A DNA stretch of 64,000 nucleotides, from assembly GCF_000013045.1 (NCBI RefSeq), contig NC_007677.1, positions 3,222,203 to 3,286,202 of the forward strand, in the 5' to 3' direction. The position numbers and the translations under genes were made by a program. How positions within the stretch are numbered: position 1 is the first letter of the stretch; every line of letters starts with the position of its first letter. The stretch comes from Salinibacter ruber DSM 13855 (GTDB lineage Bacteria > Bacteroidota > Rhodothermia > Rhodothermales > Salinibacteraceae). Of this stretch, positions 40,837-49,075 are shown piece by piece. The notes beneath the pieces were generated by a model that saw only the letters and a list, made by a program, of their open reading frames with translations, was not told where the DNA came from and did not search any database.

Positions 40837-41694
40837 ATGCAGTTTGTCGCCAGCTACCCGAAGAGCGGAAACACGTGGGTCCGCCTCGTCGCCGCCGCGT
40901 ACACCCTCTCCGACGAGGAGTTAATGAACGCCCTGAAATACCCCACGGCCTCCGCGGACCTGCCCGCCACGCTCCAATACACCGACGTGGAGCGGTACCA
41001 GTACCAGACCATCTCCCCGTTCCCCCTTTCCCAGATCAGCTTTCCGGTGGAGGTCCGCCTCCGCCCGGCCGCGATGCTCGTCCTGAACCGGGAAAAGAAC
41101 CTGACGACGAGCCAACGTCCGGCCCTCATCAAGAGCCACCACATCCACGGGGAGGTCAACAACATTGACCTTTGGAATGGCCAGTGGGTCGAGCACGTCG
41201 TCAACCCCATTCGCGATCCCCGCGAGATCTGCTGCTCGTTCGCCGCCCACCGGGACATGGACTACGAGGAGACGGCCGAGTTCATGAACGACTCCCAGGC
41301 GCGAATGGGCGAAGAAAACGAGCGGGTGGAAAGCCTCCTCACGACCTGGTCGACGCACGTTCGGAGCTGGCAAAACGCCGGTGAGCTCCCCGTCCATACT
41401 GTGCGGTACGAGGACCTGCAGGCGAATCCGGTCGCGGAGTTCTACGACATCCTCGACTTTCTGGAGGTGCCGGACCTGACCGAGGAGCGCGTCGAGGACG
41501 CCGTGGAGCGGACGCGCTTCGAGCGGATGCAGGCGATGGAGGCGGAGCACGGCTTCCACGAGCGCACGGCGGACCAGGCCCAGTTCTTCCGCTCCGGCGA
41601 GACGGATGGATGGAAGGACGAGCTCCCCACCGACGTGGCCCGCAAAATCGAAAAGGACCACGGGGATGTGATGGAGCAGTTCGGATACCTGTAG
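40837..41694 (+). CDS. Sulfotransferase family protein (copy 1)
   Basis: 285 residues, start MQFVASYPKSGNTWVRLVAA. The YPKSGNTW loop (residues 7-14) is the 5'-phosphosulfate-binding P-loop of cytosolic-type sulfotransferases (YPKSGTTW). The 3'-phosphate site is represented by PIRDPREICCSFAAH (about 124-138). The conserved middle VRYEDLQANPVAEFYDILDF and the C-terminal FFRSGETDGWKDEL / KIEKDHGDVMEQFGYL segments are shared with the next gene. The reaction would move sulfate from PAPS to an unknown acceptor. Genes for PAPS synthesis are not in the window. It lies on the plus strand between the flagellin promoter region and the flgL/HDOD genes, so sulfation of filament glycans is conceivable but not shown. 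Confidence 0.85.
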   Translation: MQFVASYPKSGNTWVRLVAAAYTLSDEELMNALKYPTASADLPATLQYTDVERYQYQTISPFPLSQISFPVEVRLRPAAMLVLNREKNLTTSQRPALIKSHHIHGEVNNIDLWNGQWVEHVVNPIRDPREICCSFAAHRDMDYEETAEFMNDSQARMGEENERVESLLTTWSTHVRSWQNAGELPVHTVRYEDLQANPVAEFYDILDFLEVPDLTEERVEDAVERTRFERMQAMEAEHGFHERTADQAQFFRSGETDGWKDELPTDVARKIEKDHGDVMEQFGYL

Positions 41695-41796
41695 CCCCCG
41701 GTCGACTGCCGCACGGATCTGAGCAGGAGCGGACCCGGACCGCACGGCCTTCCGGCCCCACCGCCTCGATCGTCCCACCAATTCCTTATCTGCCCT

Positions 41797-42660
41797 ATGC
41801 AGTTTGTTGCCAGTTACCCAAAGAGCGGAAATACCTGGATTCGCCTCGTCGCCGCCGCGTACTCGTTGCAAAACGTCACCGCCGAAGACTTCATGCGGTT
41901 CAACGAGGACGACGAGTCCCGCATCAGCAACGTGATCCGGTTTGGGGACGGAACCAAGTACTACTTCCAGGCGGTCAGCCCCTACCCCATCAAGGCCCTC
42001 AACTTTTCGGCGCAGGCCCGTCTCCGGCCGGCCGCCATGCTCAAGCTCGAACACGAGCTGTCGGAGACGACGACCCAGCGTCCCATTCTGGTGAAGAGTC
42101 ACCACCTCAACGGCGACGTGGACGGCATCAACCTCTGGAACCCGGCGTGGACCGACCGGGTCGTGAATCCGGTCCGCGACCCGCGGGAGGTCTGCTGCTC
42201 ATTCGCCGCGCACATGGGAAACAGCCTGGAGAAGACCGCCGAGCAGATGAACGAGGAGAAGTTCACCATTGGGGGCGGGGAGAACCTTTACCATCTGCTC
42301 GGCACCTGGTCGCAGCACGTCCGGGGGTGGCTCAGCGCCGACGAGACCCCCGTCCACACCGTGCGGTACGAGGACATGAAGGCCAACCCCGTCGGGGAGT
42401 TCTACGACATCTTGGACTTTCTGAACGCGCCCGACCTGACCATCGAACGGGTAGAAAAGGCCGTCGAGAAAACGCGATTCGACCGGCTCAAACAGAAAGA
42501 AAACGAGCACGAGTTTCCCGAGTCCACCGAGCACCAGGACAACTTTTTCCGCTCCGGCAAGACGGACGGCTGGAAGGGGGAGCTTCCGGTCCGGCTCGTC
42601 CGCAAGATCGAAAAGGACCACGGCGACATGATGAACGCGCTGGGCTACGGGTATCTGTAG
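41797..42660 (+). CDS. Sulfotransferase family protein (copy 2)
   Basis: 287 residues, clearly a tandem duplicate of the gene at 40837-41694. It has the same start MQFVASYPKSGNTWIRLVAA, the same VRDPREVCCSFAAHMG motif, VRYEDMKANPVGEFYDILDF and C-terminus FFRSGKTDGWKGEL / KIEKDHGDMMNALGYGYL. The N-terminal 20-70 region, which usually shapes the acceptor pocket, differs most between the two, so they may act on different acceptors. 102 nt separate them. Immediately downstream is the remnant of a third copy. Confidence 0.85.
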   Translation: MQFVASYPKSGNTWIRLVAAAYSLQNVTAEDFMRFNEDDESRISNVIRFGDGTKYYFQAVSPYPIKALNFSAQARLRPAAMLKLEHELSETTTQRPILVKSHHLNGDVDGINLWNPAWTDRVVNPVRDPREVCCSFAAHMGNSLEKTAEQMNEEKFTIGGGENLYHLLGTWSQHVRGWLSADETPVHTVRYEDMKANPVGEFYDILDFLNAPDLTIERVEKAVEKTRFDRLKQKENEHEFPESTEHQDNFFRSGKTDGWKGELPVRLVRKIEKDHGDMMNALGYGYL

Positions 42661-42685
42661 CGCACCCGACGGGCCGGCCGGCTTT

Positions 42686-42817
42686 CCGGAGGCCGGCCAC
42701 AGACAGGTGTTCCGCTCCGGAGAGACCGACGGGCGGAAGGAGGAGGTGCCGGTCGGGGTCGCCCGTACGATCGAACGAGACCACGGCGAGGTGATGGAGG
42801 CCCTCGGCTACCTGTAG
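42686..42817 (+). pseudogene. C-terminal remnant of a third sulfotransferase
   Basis: Starting 25 nt after the stop of copy 2, the plus strand encodes QVFRSGETDGRKEEVPVGVA followed by RTIERDHGEVMEALGYL and a stop at 42815-42817. This matches the last 40 or so residues of copies 1 and 2 (FFRSGETDGWKDEL, KIEKDHGDVMEQFGYL) residue for residue in most positions. No start codon or P-loop region is present. It is best explained as a third tandem copy that lost its first 240 or so codons by deletion. Confidence 0.8.
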
Positions 42818-42878
42818 TTCTGTCTGGGGGCCCCCAACGAGGGCGGCACTCCCCACGGTCCCTCTTCGGCGCGGCCCC

Positions 42879-43883
42879 CTACGCCGCGAGGGGCTCGCCG
42901 GACGGCCGGTCCGGCGTCTCCGCGTCCGACGCGCCGACGAAGAAGTCGGTGAAGAGCATCACCATCTCCTTCTTCCCCCGCAGCCGGTCCATGAGGTCCG
43001 GGGGCGGGCCCTCGGCCTCGGGGGCGGGGTTCCAGTGCCGCCACACCGGCCGGTCGGCGCACGCCGCCCAGTCGATCGGCTCTTCTGTGGGCGCCACGCC
43101 GGCGAGGGGCGCCCCCATCGCCTTCGCGGCCAGGTTGGCCGCCCGGACGGCCCGGAGCACCCGCCGCGGCGCGTCGCCCGTCTCGGAATGGGGCGGGTGG
43201 TGGTGGCGGATCACGTCGACGAGCGTCTGCGGGAAGTTCAGCTCCAGGGCCGCGTACGCCCCGGCCTGGCCGTGGTCGCACCCGAAGACGAACCGCTCCA
43301 GCTTGCGGGGGTCCGTCTCTTGTAGGTGCTCCGCAAACCGCTTCTCCTCGTAGAGCGCGGCGGCCTTTTCGGGGTAGTTGTAGAACAGGACCAGCTTGCC
43401 AAAGTCGTGGAGCAGGCCCTCCGCGAAGCCCTCCCCCTGGGTGACGTCCGACTCCGGGGCCGGGCCGTCGTCGGCCGGCGACAGCGGGCCGAGCAGGCTG
43501 CTGGCGAGGAAGCCCGTCGCCTCGCTGTGTCGGATAAACCGGTGGAAGCAGGCCTCCACGGGCCCGTCCGCCAGCTCGTCCATCCGCAGCATGCCGAGGC
43601 TGACGACCGACCCGGCGGCGGTGGTCGTGCCCATCATGCGGATCGCCCGCCCCACGTCCGAGATGGAGCGGCGGAGGCCGTAGTAGGCGGAGTTGATCTG
43701 TTTGAGCAGCCGCGCGGTGGCGGCCGGGTCGTGCTGCACGATCTCGGTCAGGTCCTCCGGGTCCGTAAAGCCCGGTTCGTGGAGGAGCTCCAGCACGCTG
43801 GGCAGCGTGCGCGGGAACGGCGGCACGCGCAGGTCGAGGTCGCGCAGGGCCGAGTCGGACGGGGGGGACGGGTCGGTGCTCAT
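42879..43883 (-). CDS. HDOD domain protein
   Basis: 334 residues. The HDOD domain (about 20-230) begins RVPPFPRTLPSVLELLHEPG and has the helical motif HDPAATARLLKQINSAYYGL. An HD-like pair (GLLHDFGKLVLFYNYPE, about 157-173, and DVIRHHHPPHSETGD) shows more of the metal-binding HD residues than most HDOD proteins keep. There is no GGDEF, EAL or receiver domain. HDOD proteins commonly act as signalling or regulatory scaffolds in motility and stress control. It is the last gene of the flgF-to-flgL run, 72 nt after flgL. Whether it hydrolyses a nucleotide is unknown. Confidence 0.85.
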   Translation of the reverse strand: MSTDPSPPSDSALRDLDLRVPPFPRTLPSVLELLHEPGFTDPEDLTEIVQHDPAATARLLKQINSAYYGLRRSISDVGRAIRMMGTTTAAGSVVSLGMLRMDELADGPVEACFHRFIRHSEATGFLASSLLGPLSPADDGPAPESDVTQGEGFAEGLLHDFGKLVLFYNYPEKAAALYEEKRFAEHLQETDPRKLERFVFGCDHGQAGAYAALELNFPQTLVDVIRHHHPPHSETGDAPRRVLRAVRAANLAAKAMGAPLAGVAPTEEPIDWAACADRPVWRHWNPAPEAEGPPPDLMDRLRGKKEMVMLFTDFFVGASDAETPDRPSGEPLAA

Positions 43884-43955
43884 CGGGCTGGGGCGCCGGG
43901 GCGCGGGCCGCAGGAAGGGGCGGGCCGCGGGGTCGGCTCGGGTTCAGGGGTCGTG

Positions 43956-44915
43956 CTAGAGGAAGTTCACGAGGGACGTTTGCTGCGACGAGGAGGTAGC
44001 CTGGAAGGCCGCCTGCAGCTGGGTCTGCCGCTGCTGGAGCTCGGAGATGGCGGTGGCGAGGTCCGTGTCTTCGGCGTCGGAGCGCCGCTCGTTGGCCTCC
44101 AGCGACGCCGCCTCCACCTGCTCCTGGGCCGTGGAGAGGCGCCGCCCAATCGCGCCCGCCTCCGAGCCCTTCGAAATCACGTGGTCGAGCGCGTCTTCGA
44201 CCTCGCCGAGGGCCGTGCTGATGTCGGGGTCCGGCGGCCCGCTCGGGGGGGAATTGTCGGCCGGATCCACGGCCTTGATCAGGTTGTCGAGGGCGCCGGT
44301 GATGGTCTCCGGGTCCCCGCCGTCCGTGTCGTACTGGGCGAGCGCCTTGCCGTCGACGTTGATCGTCAGGTCCTTGTTTTTCCCGATCGGCCGGGTGCGG
44401 TCGCCGTCGAGGGCGTCGAGGGACCCGTTGATGGGGGCGGCGTCGTTGGCGCTCCCGTCCGCCCCGAACGGCTGCGTGTCGGTGCGATTGCCGGCGAAGA
44501 TGTACTCCCCGCCCTGCGTGCTATTCATCCGGTCTACGACCTCCCCCTTGATGGACCGGAGTTCTTCGGCGATGGCCGCGCGGTCGTCTGCGCTCCGGGT
44601 GTCGTCGGCGGCCCGGACGCCGTCCTCGCGGGCCTTGGTGAAGAGGTCGGCCAGGCCGTCGAGCTCCTGCTGCGTGCGGTCGACGAACGTGCGGGCGCTG
44701 GCGATCGACTCCTCGCGCCGCGCGAGCTGGTTGCCGAGCGTCTTCATCCGCTCGGCCGTGGCGAACGAGGAGGGGTCGTCCGAGGGGCGGTTGATCCGCT
44801 TCCCGGAGCTGATCTGCTCGCGGAGGCGGCTGATGTCGCGCTGCAGGCGGGGCACCTCGTCGGAAATCACGCCGGAGTAGACACTTGAATTGGTGGCGAT
44901 GCTGACGTTGGCCAT
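43956..44915 (-). CDS. flgL: Flagellar hook-filament junction protein FlgL
   Basis: 319 residues. The flagellin-like N-terminus (LQRDISRLREQISSGKRINR with PSDDPSSFATAERM) is characteristic of FlgL, as is the C-terminal helix (DLATAISELQQRQTQLQAAF ... SLVNFL). It forms the second junction ring between hook and filament. It follows flgK by 40 nt. Confidence 0.93.
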   Translation of the reverse strand: MANVSIATNSSVYSGVISDEVPRLQRDISRLREQISSGKRINRPSDDPSSFATAERMKTLGNQLARREESIASARTFVDRTQQELDGLADLFTKAREDGVRAADDTRSADDRAAIAEELRSIKGEVVDRMNSTQGGEYIFAGNRTDTQPFGADGSANDAAPINGSLDALDGDRTRPIGKNKDLTINVDGKALAQYDTDGGDPETITGALDNLIKAVDPADNSPPSGPPDPDISTALGEVEDALDHVISKGSEAGAIGRRLSTAQEQVEAASLEANERRSDAEDTDLATAISELQQRQTQLQAAFQATSSSQQTSLVNFL

Positions 44916-44955
44916 GGCGAAGTCTCAGGGTTGTGGACGGAGCGCCCGATGGTCG

Positions 44956-46758
44956 TTACCGCGCGATGGAGAGCAGCGTGCTGGAGACCTCCCGCGCCGT
45001 GGTGAGCACCTGTGCGGACGCCGCGAACTGCTGCTGCTGTTCGATCAGGCTGCTCAGCTGCTGGTCGACCGACACGCCGGACACGTCTTCGATCTGGGCC
45101 TGAACGCGCTCCCCCACGGCGGCCTGCGCCTCCTCCTTGGCGGCGGCCTCCTGCACCTGCGTGCCGACGCCGGCGGCCAGGTCGGTCGCGCCCGTGGTCA
45201 GGTCCGACGCGACGTCGGCGATATTCTGGGCCGGGCCGGTGTTGCCGGGGAGGGAATTGTCCACCGTCACCGAAAACTCTTTCGTTTCTGTCGGTCCCAC
45301 GTCGCCGTCCGCGAAGGCGGTGCCCACGTCGAGCTTCAGCGTATTGCCGCTTCCGTCGTCCTCCAGCGTGATCCTGGTGCCGTCGGAGCTGACATCGACA
45401 CCGGTCTGGGCACTGGTCGACCCGTCGGGGCGATTGATCGTGAAGTCGAGCTCACCGGTATTGGCATTATCTTCTACGGTAATATCGAACGTGCCCCCCT
45501 CCACCCCCCCAGGGAGGTTTCCGTCGGGGGAGATCGACGACACCTCGACCGTACTGGCGCTGCCGTCGGGGCCGACGGTGAGTCGGTCCTCGATGTTGCC
45601 CGCCCCGCTGCTGTCGCCAAAGTCGCCCTGGCCGATGGTGACGGCCGTTTCGTTTCCCTCCGGGGTGCCGAGGGCCGGCGTCGCCACGGCCGCAATGTCC
45701 TTGGGGCCGTCGACGTTGAGTTCGATGTTGCCCGCCGTCCTGGACTTGTCGACGAAGAAGTTCTCCCCCGTGTCGCCGTTCTGGTCGGCCCCCTTCCGGT
45801 GGGCCGTGTTCACCTTTTCCACCACACTGTCGGCGAGGGTGTCCAGCCTGTCCTGCACGCTCTGTTTGCCGGTCAGGGTGTCGTTCAGGAGGCGCGCCTG
45901 CGCGCCAATTTCACCACCGCCCTCCTCGCCAGGATCGAACGCCACACCGGTGTCTCCGAACTCGACCCTCGTGGGCTTGCTGGGATCGTTCTTGTTCTCC
46001 GTGGAGAGAGTCGTCGCGTCGTCGCCCTGCACCACCGTCATGCCGTCGACGGTGAGCGTATAGCCGTCCGACCGGTTCTCCTGGGCCTCCACCGGAAGCA
46101 GCTTCGACAATTCCTTGACGGTCTGGTCCCGCTGGTCCTCCGCGGCGTAGTCGGGCGAGCCGCCGGCCCGGGCGCTTTCGATCTGCTCGTTCAGGGAGGC
46201 CACCTTGTCGAGGAGCCCGTTGGCCTTCTCCACGTTGCTGGCCAGCGCCTTCGTGGTGCTGGACGTGAGCTCCCCGAGGCGCTGGTCGAGGCGGCCGAAC
46301 GTGTCGGTCAGCTGGCGGGCCCGGCCCAGAACGGACTCGCGCACGCCTTGGCTCTCCGGGTTGTTGGCGAGATTGCTAAAGCCGTCGGCAAGGCCCTGAA
46401 GCGAGGCGGACAGGCTCGCGTCCGTGTCGGTGGCGAGGGCCCCCTCCAGCACGCCCAGCACGCGGCCCTCCTCCCGGGCGGCGCTCTCGCTGCTCCGGGC
46501 CTCGTTCCGGGCGCCCACGAGCATGCCGTCCCGCACCCGCTCGAATTGTTCGACCCCCACGCCACTCGACGTGACGTCCTGCGCCCCGTTCGAGGCGTAC
46601 AGGCCCGTCGCGGCGACGCTGCGGGAGCTGAGGCTCACGCGGCGCCGGCGGTAGCCCTCCGACTCGGCGTTGGCGATGTTTTGGCTGGTCGCGTCGATCT
46701 TCTCGCCGACGGCGCGCAGCGACGTGCTCCCAATGTCGAACAGCGAGTTGACGCTCAC
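44956..46758 (-). CDS. flgK: Flagellar hook-associated protein FlgK
   Basis: 600 residues. The N-terminal rod/hook signature (LFDIGSTSLRAVGEKIDATS then QNIANAESEGYRRRRVSLSS) and the segments DGFSNLANNPESQGVRESVL and GLLDKVASLNEQIESARAGG are those of FlgK. The C-terminus (SSLIEQQQQFAASAQVLTTA ... VSSTLLSIAR) is the junction D0 helix. The first codon at 46758 is GTG. The gene is followed by flgL and preceded by flgN, whose product is its likely chaperone. The middle is beta-rich and Asp/Gly/Thr-rich. Confidence 0.95.
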   Translation of the reverse strand: MSVNSLFDIGSTSLRAVGEKIDATSQNIANAESEGYRRRRVSLSSRSVAATGLYASNGAQDVTSSGVGVEQFERVRDGMLVGARNEARSSESAAREEGRVLGVLEGALATDTDASLSASLQGLADGFSNLANNPESQGVRESVLGRARQLTDTFGRLDQRLGELTSSTTKALASNVEKANGLLDKVASLNEQIESARAGGSPDYAAEDQRDQTVKELSKLLPVEAQENRSDGYTLTVDGMTVVQGDDATTLSTENKNDPSKPTRVEFGDTGVAFDPGEEGGGEIGAQARLLNDTLTGKQSVQDRLDTLADSVVEKVNTAHRKGADQNGDTGENFFVDKSRTAGNIELNVDGPKDIAAVATPALGTPEGNETAVTIGQGDFGDSSGAGNIEDRLTVGPDGSASTVEVSSISPDGNLPGGVEGGTFDITVEDNANTGELDFTINRPDGSTSAQTGVDVSSDGTRITLEDDGSGNTLKLDVGTAFADGDVGPTETKEFSVTVDNSLPGNTGPAQNIADVASDLTTGATDLAAGVGTQVQEAAAKEEAQAAVGERVQAQIEDVSGVSVDQQLSSLIEQQQQFAASAQVLTTAREVSSTLLSIAR

Positions 46759-46774
46759 GGGACGCGGTCAGGGT

Positions 46775-47311
46775 CTATCCAACAGTGTTGACGAGAGAAT
46801 GCTCGCCGCCCCCGGACTCGGCCGTCCCGTCGGCGGTGTAGGTGCGGCGGTCGGTGTCGACCGCGGCCTGCTGCACGGCGGCCAGCAGCTCGTGGTTGAG
46901 GCCGGCGGCGTATTCCAGCGCAAACTGAAGCGTGTCGTTGGTCCGCTGGGCCGACTCGGCCCGCTCCAGCACGGCGGCCCGCGCCTCGGCCAGCCGCGTG
47001 CTCGCCTCCGCGGAGGGGGCCCGTTGCTCCAGCACCTCGATCAGGGTCTCGAGGGACGGGTCGTCCTCCTCCAGCTCCAGCATTCGGATGAGGAGGCGGG
47101 CCTGTCGCTGGTACGTCTGGCGCAGGTCGTCGATCGTGTCCGTGCAGTCCTGCGCCTCCGTCGCGAGGGGGCCCAGCGCGTCGGTCTCCCCGTTCCGGAG
47201 GGCATCCAGCTGCTGCTCGAACAGAGACTCCAGCTTCTCGAACGCATCGGCCTTTTCGCTAAGGGTCTCAACCAATTTATCGGTGACCGGCGTGAGGCGT
47301 TTAAACGACAT
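46775..47311 (-). CDS. flgN: FlgN-like export chaperone
   Basis: About 178 residues, helical and acidic. LVETLSEKADAFEKLESLFE and later QTYQRQARLLIRMLELEEDD fit the three-helix FlgN fold. The C-terminal part ALEYAAGLNHELLAAVQQAA followed by a Tyr-Thr-x-x-G segment (TYTADGTAE) recalls the 'Y-x-x-x-G' end typical of FlgN. FlgN holds FlgK and FlgL before export. Start at the ATG at 47311, which overlaps the 3' end of flgJ by 11 nt; a TTG lies 6 nt upstream. It lies directly before flgK, 16 nt apart. Confidence 0.75.
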   Translation of the reverse strand: MSFKRLTPVTDKLVETLSEKADAFEKLESLFEQQLDALRNGETDALGPLATEAQDCTDTIDDLRQTYQRQARLLIRMLELEEDDPSLETLIEVLEQRAPSAEASTRLAEARAAVLERAESAQRTNDTLQFALEYAAGLNHELLAAVQQAAVDTDRRTYTADGTAESGGGEHSLVNTVG

Positions 47312-47813
47312 GGTCAATCTGGGGGCGATCCGTAGGCGTTGAGGGGTCGGCCGGGGCGGGAAGCGGGTCCACGAACTCCGGGATGGAGTTCTCCGGCGAT
47401 GCCGGGGCGGGGGCCGCGTCGTCGGCCTCTGGGGCGTTGGCCTCTGGGGCGTCGGCCTCCGCGGACGCGTCCGTGCCCCAGCTCTGCATGAGCGTCTCCG
47501 AAATTTGGAGGTTGCCGGCCTCCGTGAGCTTGTCGGTGATCATGCCGGTCATGACCCGGCGCTGCCGGTCGCGCTGGCTGCTCATCCAGTTCTTCCCGTC
47601 GCCCCCCGCGAGGGACGAGGAGTACATGTCTTCGGTCATCACGTCCACGAACTGGCGGACCAGCACCTTCTCGAACTGCTCCGCCGCCTCCTTGGGCGTC
47701 TCGGGGGGGTCGTCGCCCGTCAGGCCCGTGCCCAGCCCGCCCGGGGACGGGGACGCGCGGCGCCGGACGGCCCGGGCGGCCTGTTCGGAACTGGCAAACG
47801 CAACGGAGGACAT
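47301..47813 (-). CDS. flgJ: FlgJ-type rod-binding protein without muramidase domain
   Basis: 170 residues. After a 40-residue leader, the rod-binding core reads KEAAEQFEKVLVRQFVDVMT with the FlgJ N-domain pattern (A-x-x-F-E-x-x-(F/L)-(V/L)-x-x-(F/M)) and continues with RRVMTGMITDKLTEAGNLQI. The C-terminal 60 residues are an acidic, Ala/Pro-rich tail, so the peptidoglycan hydrolase domain present in enterobacterial FlgJ is missing. It acts as a rod cap or scaffold in the periplasm. It lies between flgI and flgN and overlaps flgN. Confidence 0.82.
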   Translation of the reverse strand: MSSVAFASSEQAARAVRRRASPSPGGLGTGLTGDDPPETPKEAAEQFEKVLVRQFVDVMTEDMYSSSLAGGDGKNWMSSQRDRQRRVMTGMITDKLTEAGNLQISETLMQSWGTDASAEADAPEANAPEADDAAPAPASPENSIPEFVDPLPAPADPSTPTDRPQIDHVV

Positions 47814-47854
47814 GGGGAACGGCGTGGGGGTGGGACAGGGAGCGAGGCGGGCGG

Positions 47855-49018
47855 CTACAGAATGACGAGCTCGGCCTGGAGGGCGCCGGCGCGGTCGATG
47901 GACTGGAAGATGGAGATGATGTCGCGGGCCGTGATGCCGAGGTCGTTCAGGGCGGACGCGAGCTCGCTTACGTTCGTGTTCGGCGGGAGCACGACCGACC
48001 GCGCGCCCTCCTGCTGCACCTCGGCCTCCCCCTCCGCCACCGGCTGGGTCTCCCCTTCCCCCAGCGGGTTCGGCTGCGAGACGAACCGGTCCTCCCGCGT
48101 GGAGACCGTGATGCCCCCGGTGGTGACCATTACCTCGCTGATCGTGACGTTGCCCCCGGCGACGATGGTGCCGGTGCGCTCGTTGACGACGACGCGGGCG
48201 GGCGCTTTCACCTCGACCTCCACCCCCTCCAGGGCCGCCATCAGCTGCGAGGTGTTGTTCAGCGCCTCCGGCATTCCCACGTTGACGAGGCCCGCGTGGG
48301 CGGCCTCGGCGGCGTCGGGGAAGACCTCGTTGATCGCGTCGGCAATCTTGCTTGCGTTCGTGAAGTCGGGCCGACGCAGGACGAGGCCCACCTCGTCTCC
48401 GGTGAGGTTGACGGGGCGGGCCTGCCGGACGATGGCCCCGTTCGGGATGCGGCCCGTGTTTGGGCTGTTGACCGTCACCTCCGTGCCCTGGCTCGACGCC
48501 TGGGCCGCCCCGGTGGTCAGCGGGCCCTGCGCCACGGCCCGGAGCGCCTTGTCGGGCCCCTGCAGGGGGGTTCGCAGGAGCACGCCCCCGGAGAGGGAGC
48601 GGGCATCGCCCATCGAGGAGACGGTCACGTCAATTTCGCTGCCGGTGCCGGCGAACGGATCCAGGGTGGCCGTCACCAGCACCGCCGCCACGTTGCGCGA
48701 CTGCAGCACCTCCTGGTCGACCTTCACCCCAAACTCGCGCAGCATGTTGGCGATGCTCTGGACGGTGAAGACCGCCCCGCTCTGGGCCCGGGCGCGGTCG
48801 CCGGTGCGGTCGAGGCCCACCACGAGGCCGTACCCGGTCAGCGGCATGGAGGAGGCGCCCTCGATCGTCACCATGCTCTTCAGCTCCGAGGTGGCCGTGG
48901 AGGCCTCCCCGGAGTCCGCGGCGGCGGGGCCCTGCTGGGCACGGGCCGCGCCCACGCTTCCGCTCAGGACGAGCACCAGCAGTCCCAGCACAATGCGTCG
49001 TAGGCGAACGGTCCTCAT
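47855..49018 (-). CDS. flgI: Flagellar P-ring protein FlgI
   Basis: 387 residues with a signal peptide (RIVLGLLVLVLSGSVGAARA). Conserved P-ring segments are present: SMVTIEGASSMPLTGYGLVV followed by GLDRTGD, then FTVQSIANMLREFGVKVDQE and NVAAVLVTATLDPFAGTGSE. The C-terminus (LNDLGITARDIISIFQSIDR then AGALQAELVIL) matches the family well. It builds the periplasmic bushing around the rod. Its chaperone FlgA is encoded two genes upstream. Confidence 0.96.
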   Translation of the reverse strand: MRTVRLRRIVLGLLVLVLSGSVGAARAQQGPAAADSGEASTATSELKSMVTIEGASSMPLTGYGLVVGLDRTGDRARAQSGAVFTVQSIANMLREFGVKVDQEVLQSRNVAAVLVTATLDPFAGTGSEIDVTVSSMGDARSLSGGVLLRTPLQGPDKALRAVAQGPLTTGAAQASSQGTEVTVNSPNTGRIPNGAIVRQARPVNLTGDEVGLVLRRPDFTNASKIADAINEVFPDAAEAAHAGLVNVGMPEALNNTSQLMAALEGVEVEVKAPARVVVNERTGTIVAGGNVTISEVMVTTGGITVSTREDRFVSQPNPLGEGETQPVAEGEAEVQQEGARSVVLPPNTNVSELASALNDLGITARDIISIFQSIDRAGALQAELVIL

Positions 49019-49075
49019 AAAGTGGCGAATGTGTGCACGGGGCGCGTAAAGGCGGCGTTCGGGGCTTTGTCTTGG

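Noticed and set aside
47277-47308. ACCGATAA with TTTAAACG upstream on the minus strand, at the start of flgN
   Set aside because: Spacing is one base longer than in the other eight sites and the match lies inside the first codons of flgN. It could drive flgK, but chance within the coding sequence is the simpler view.
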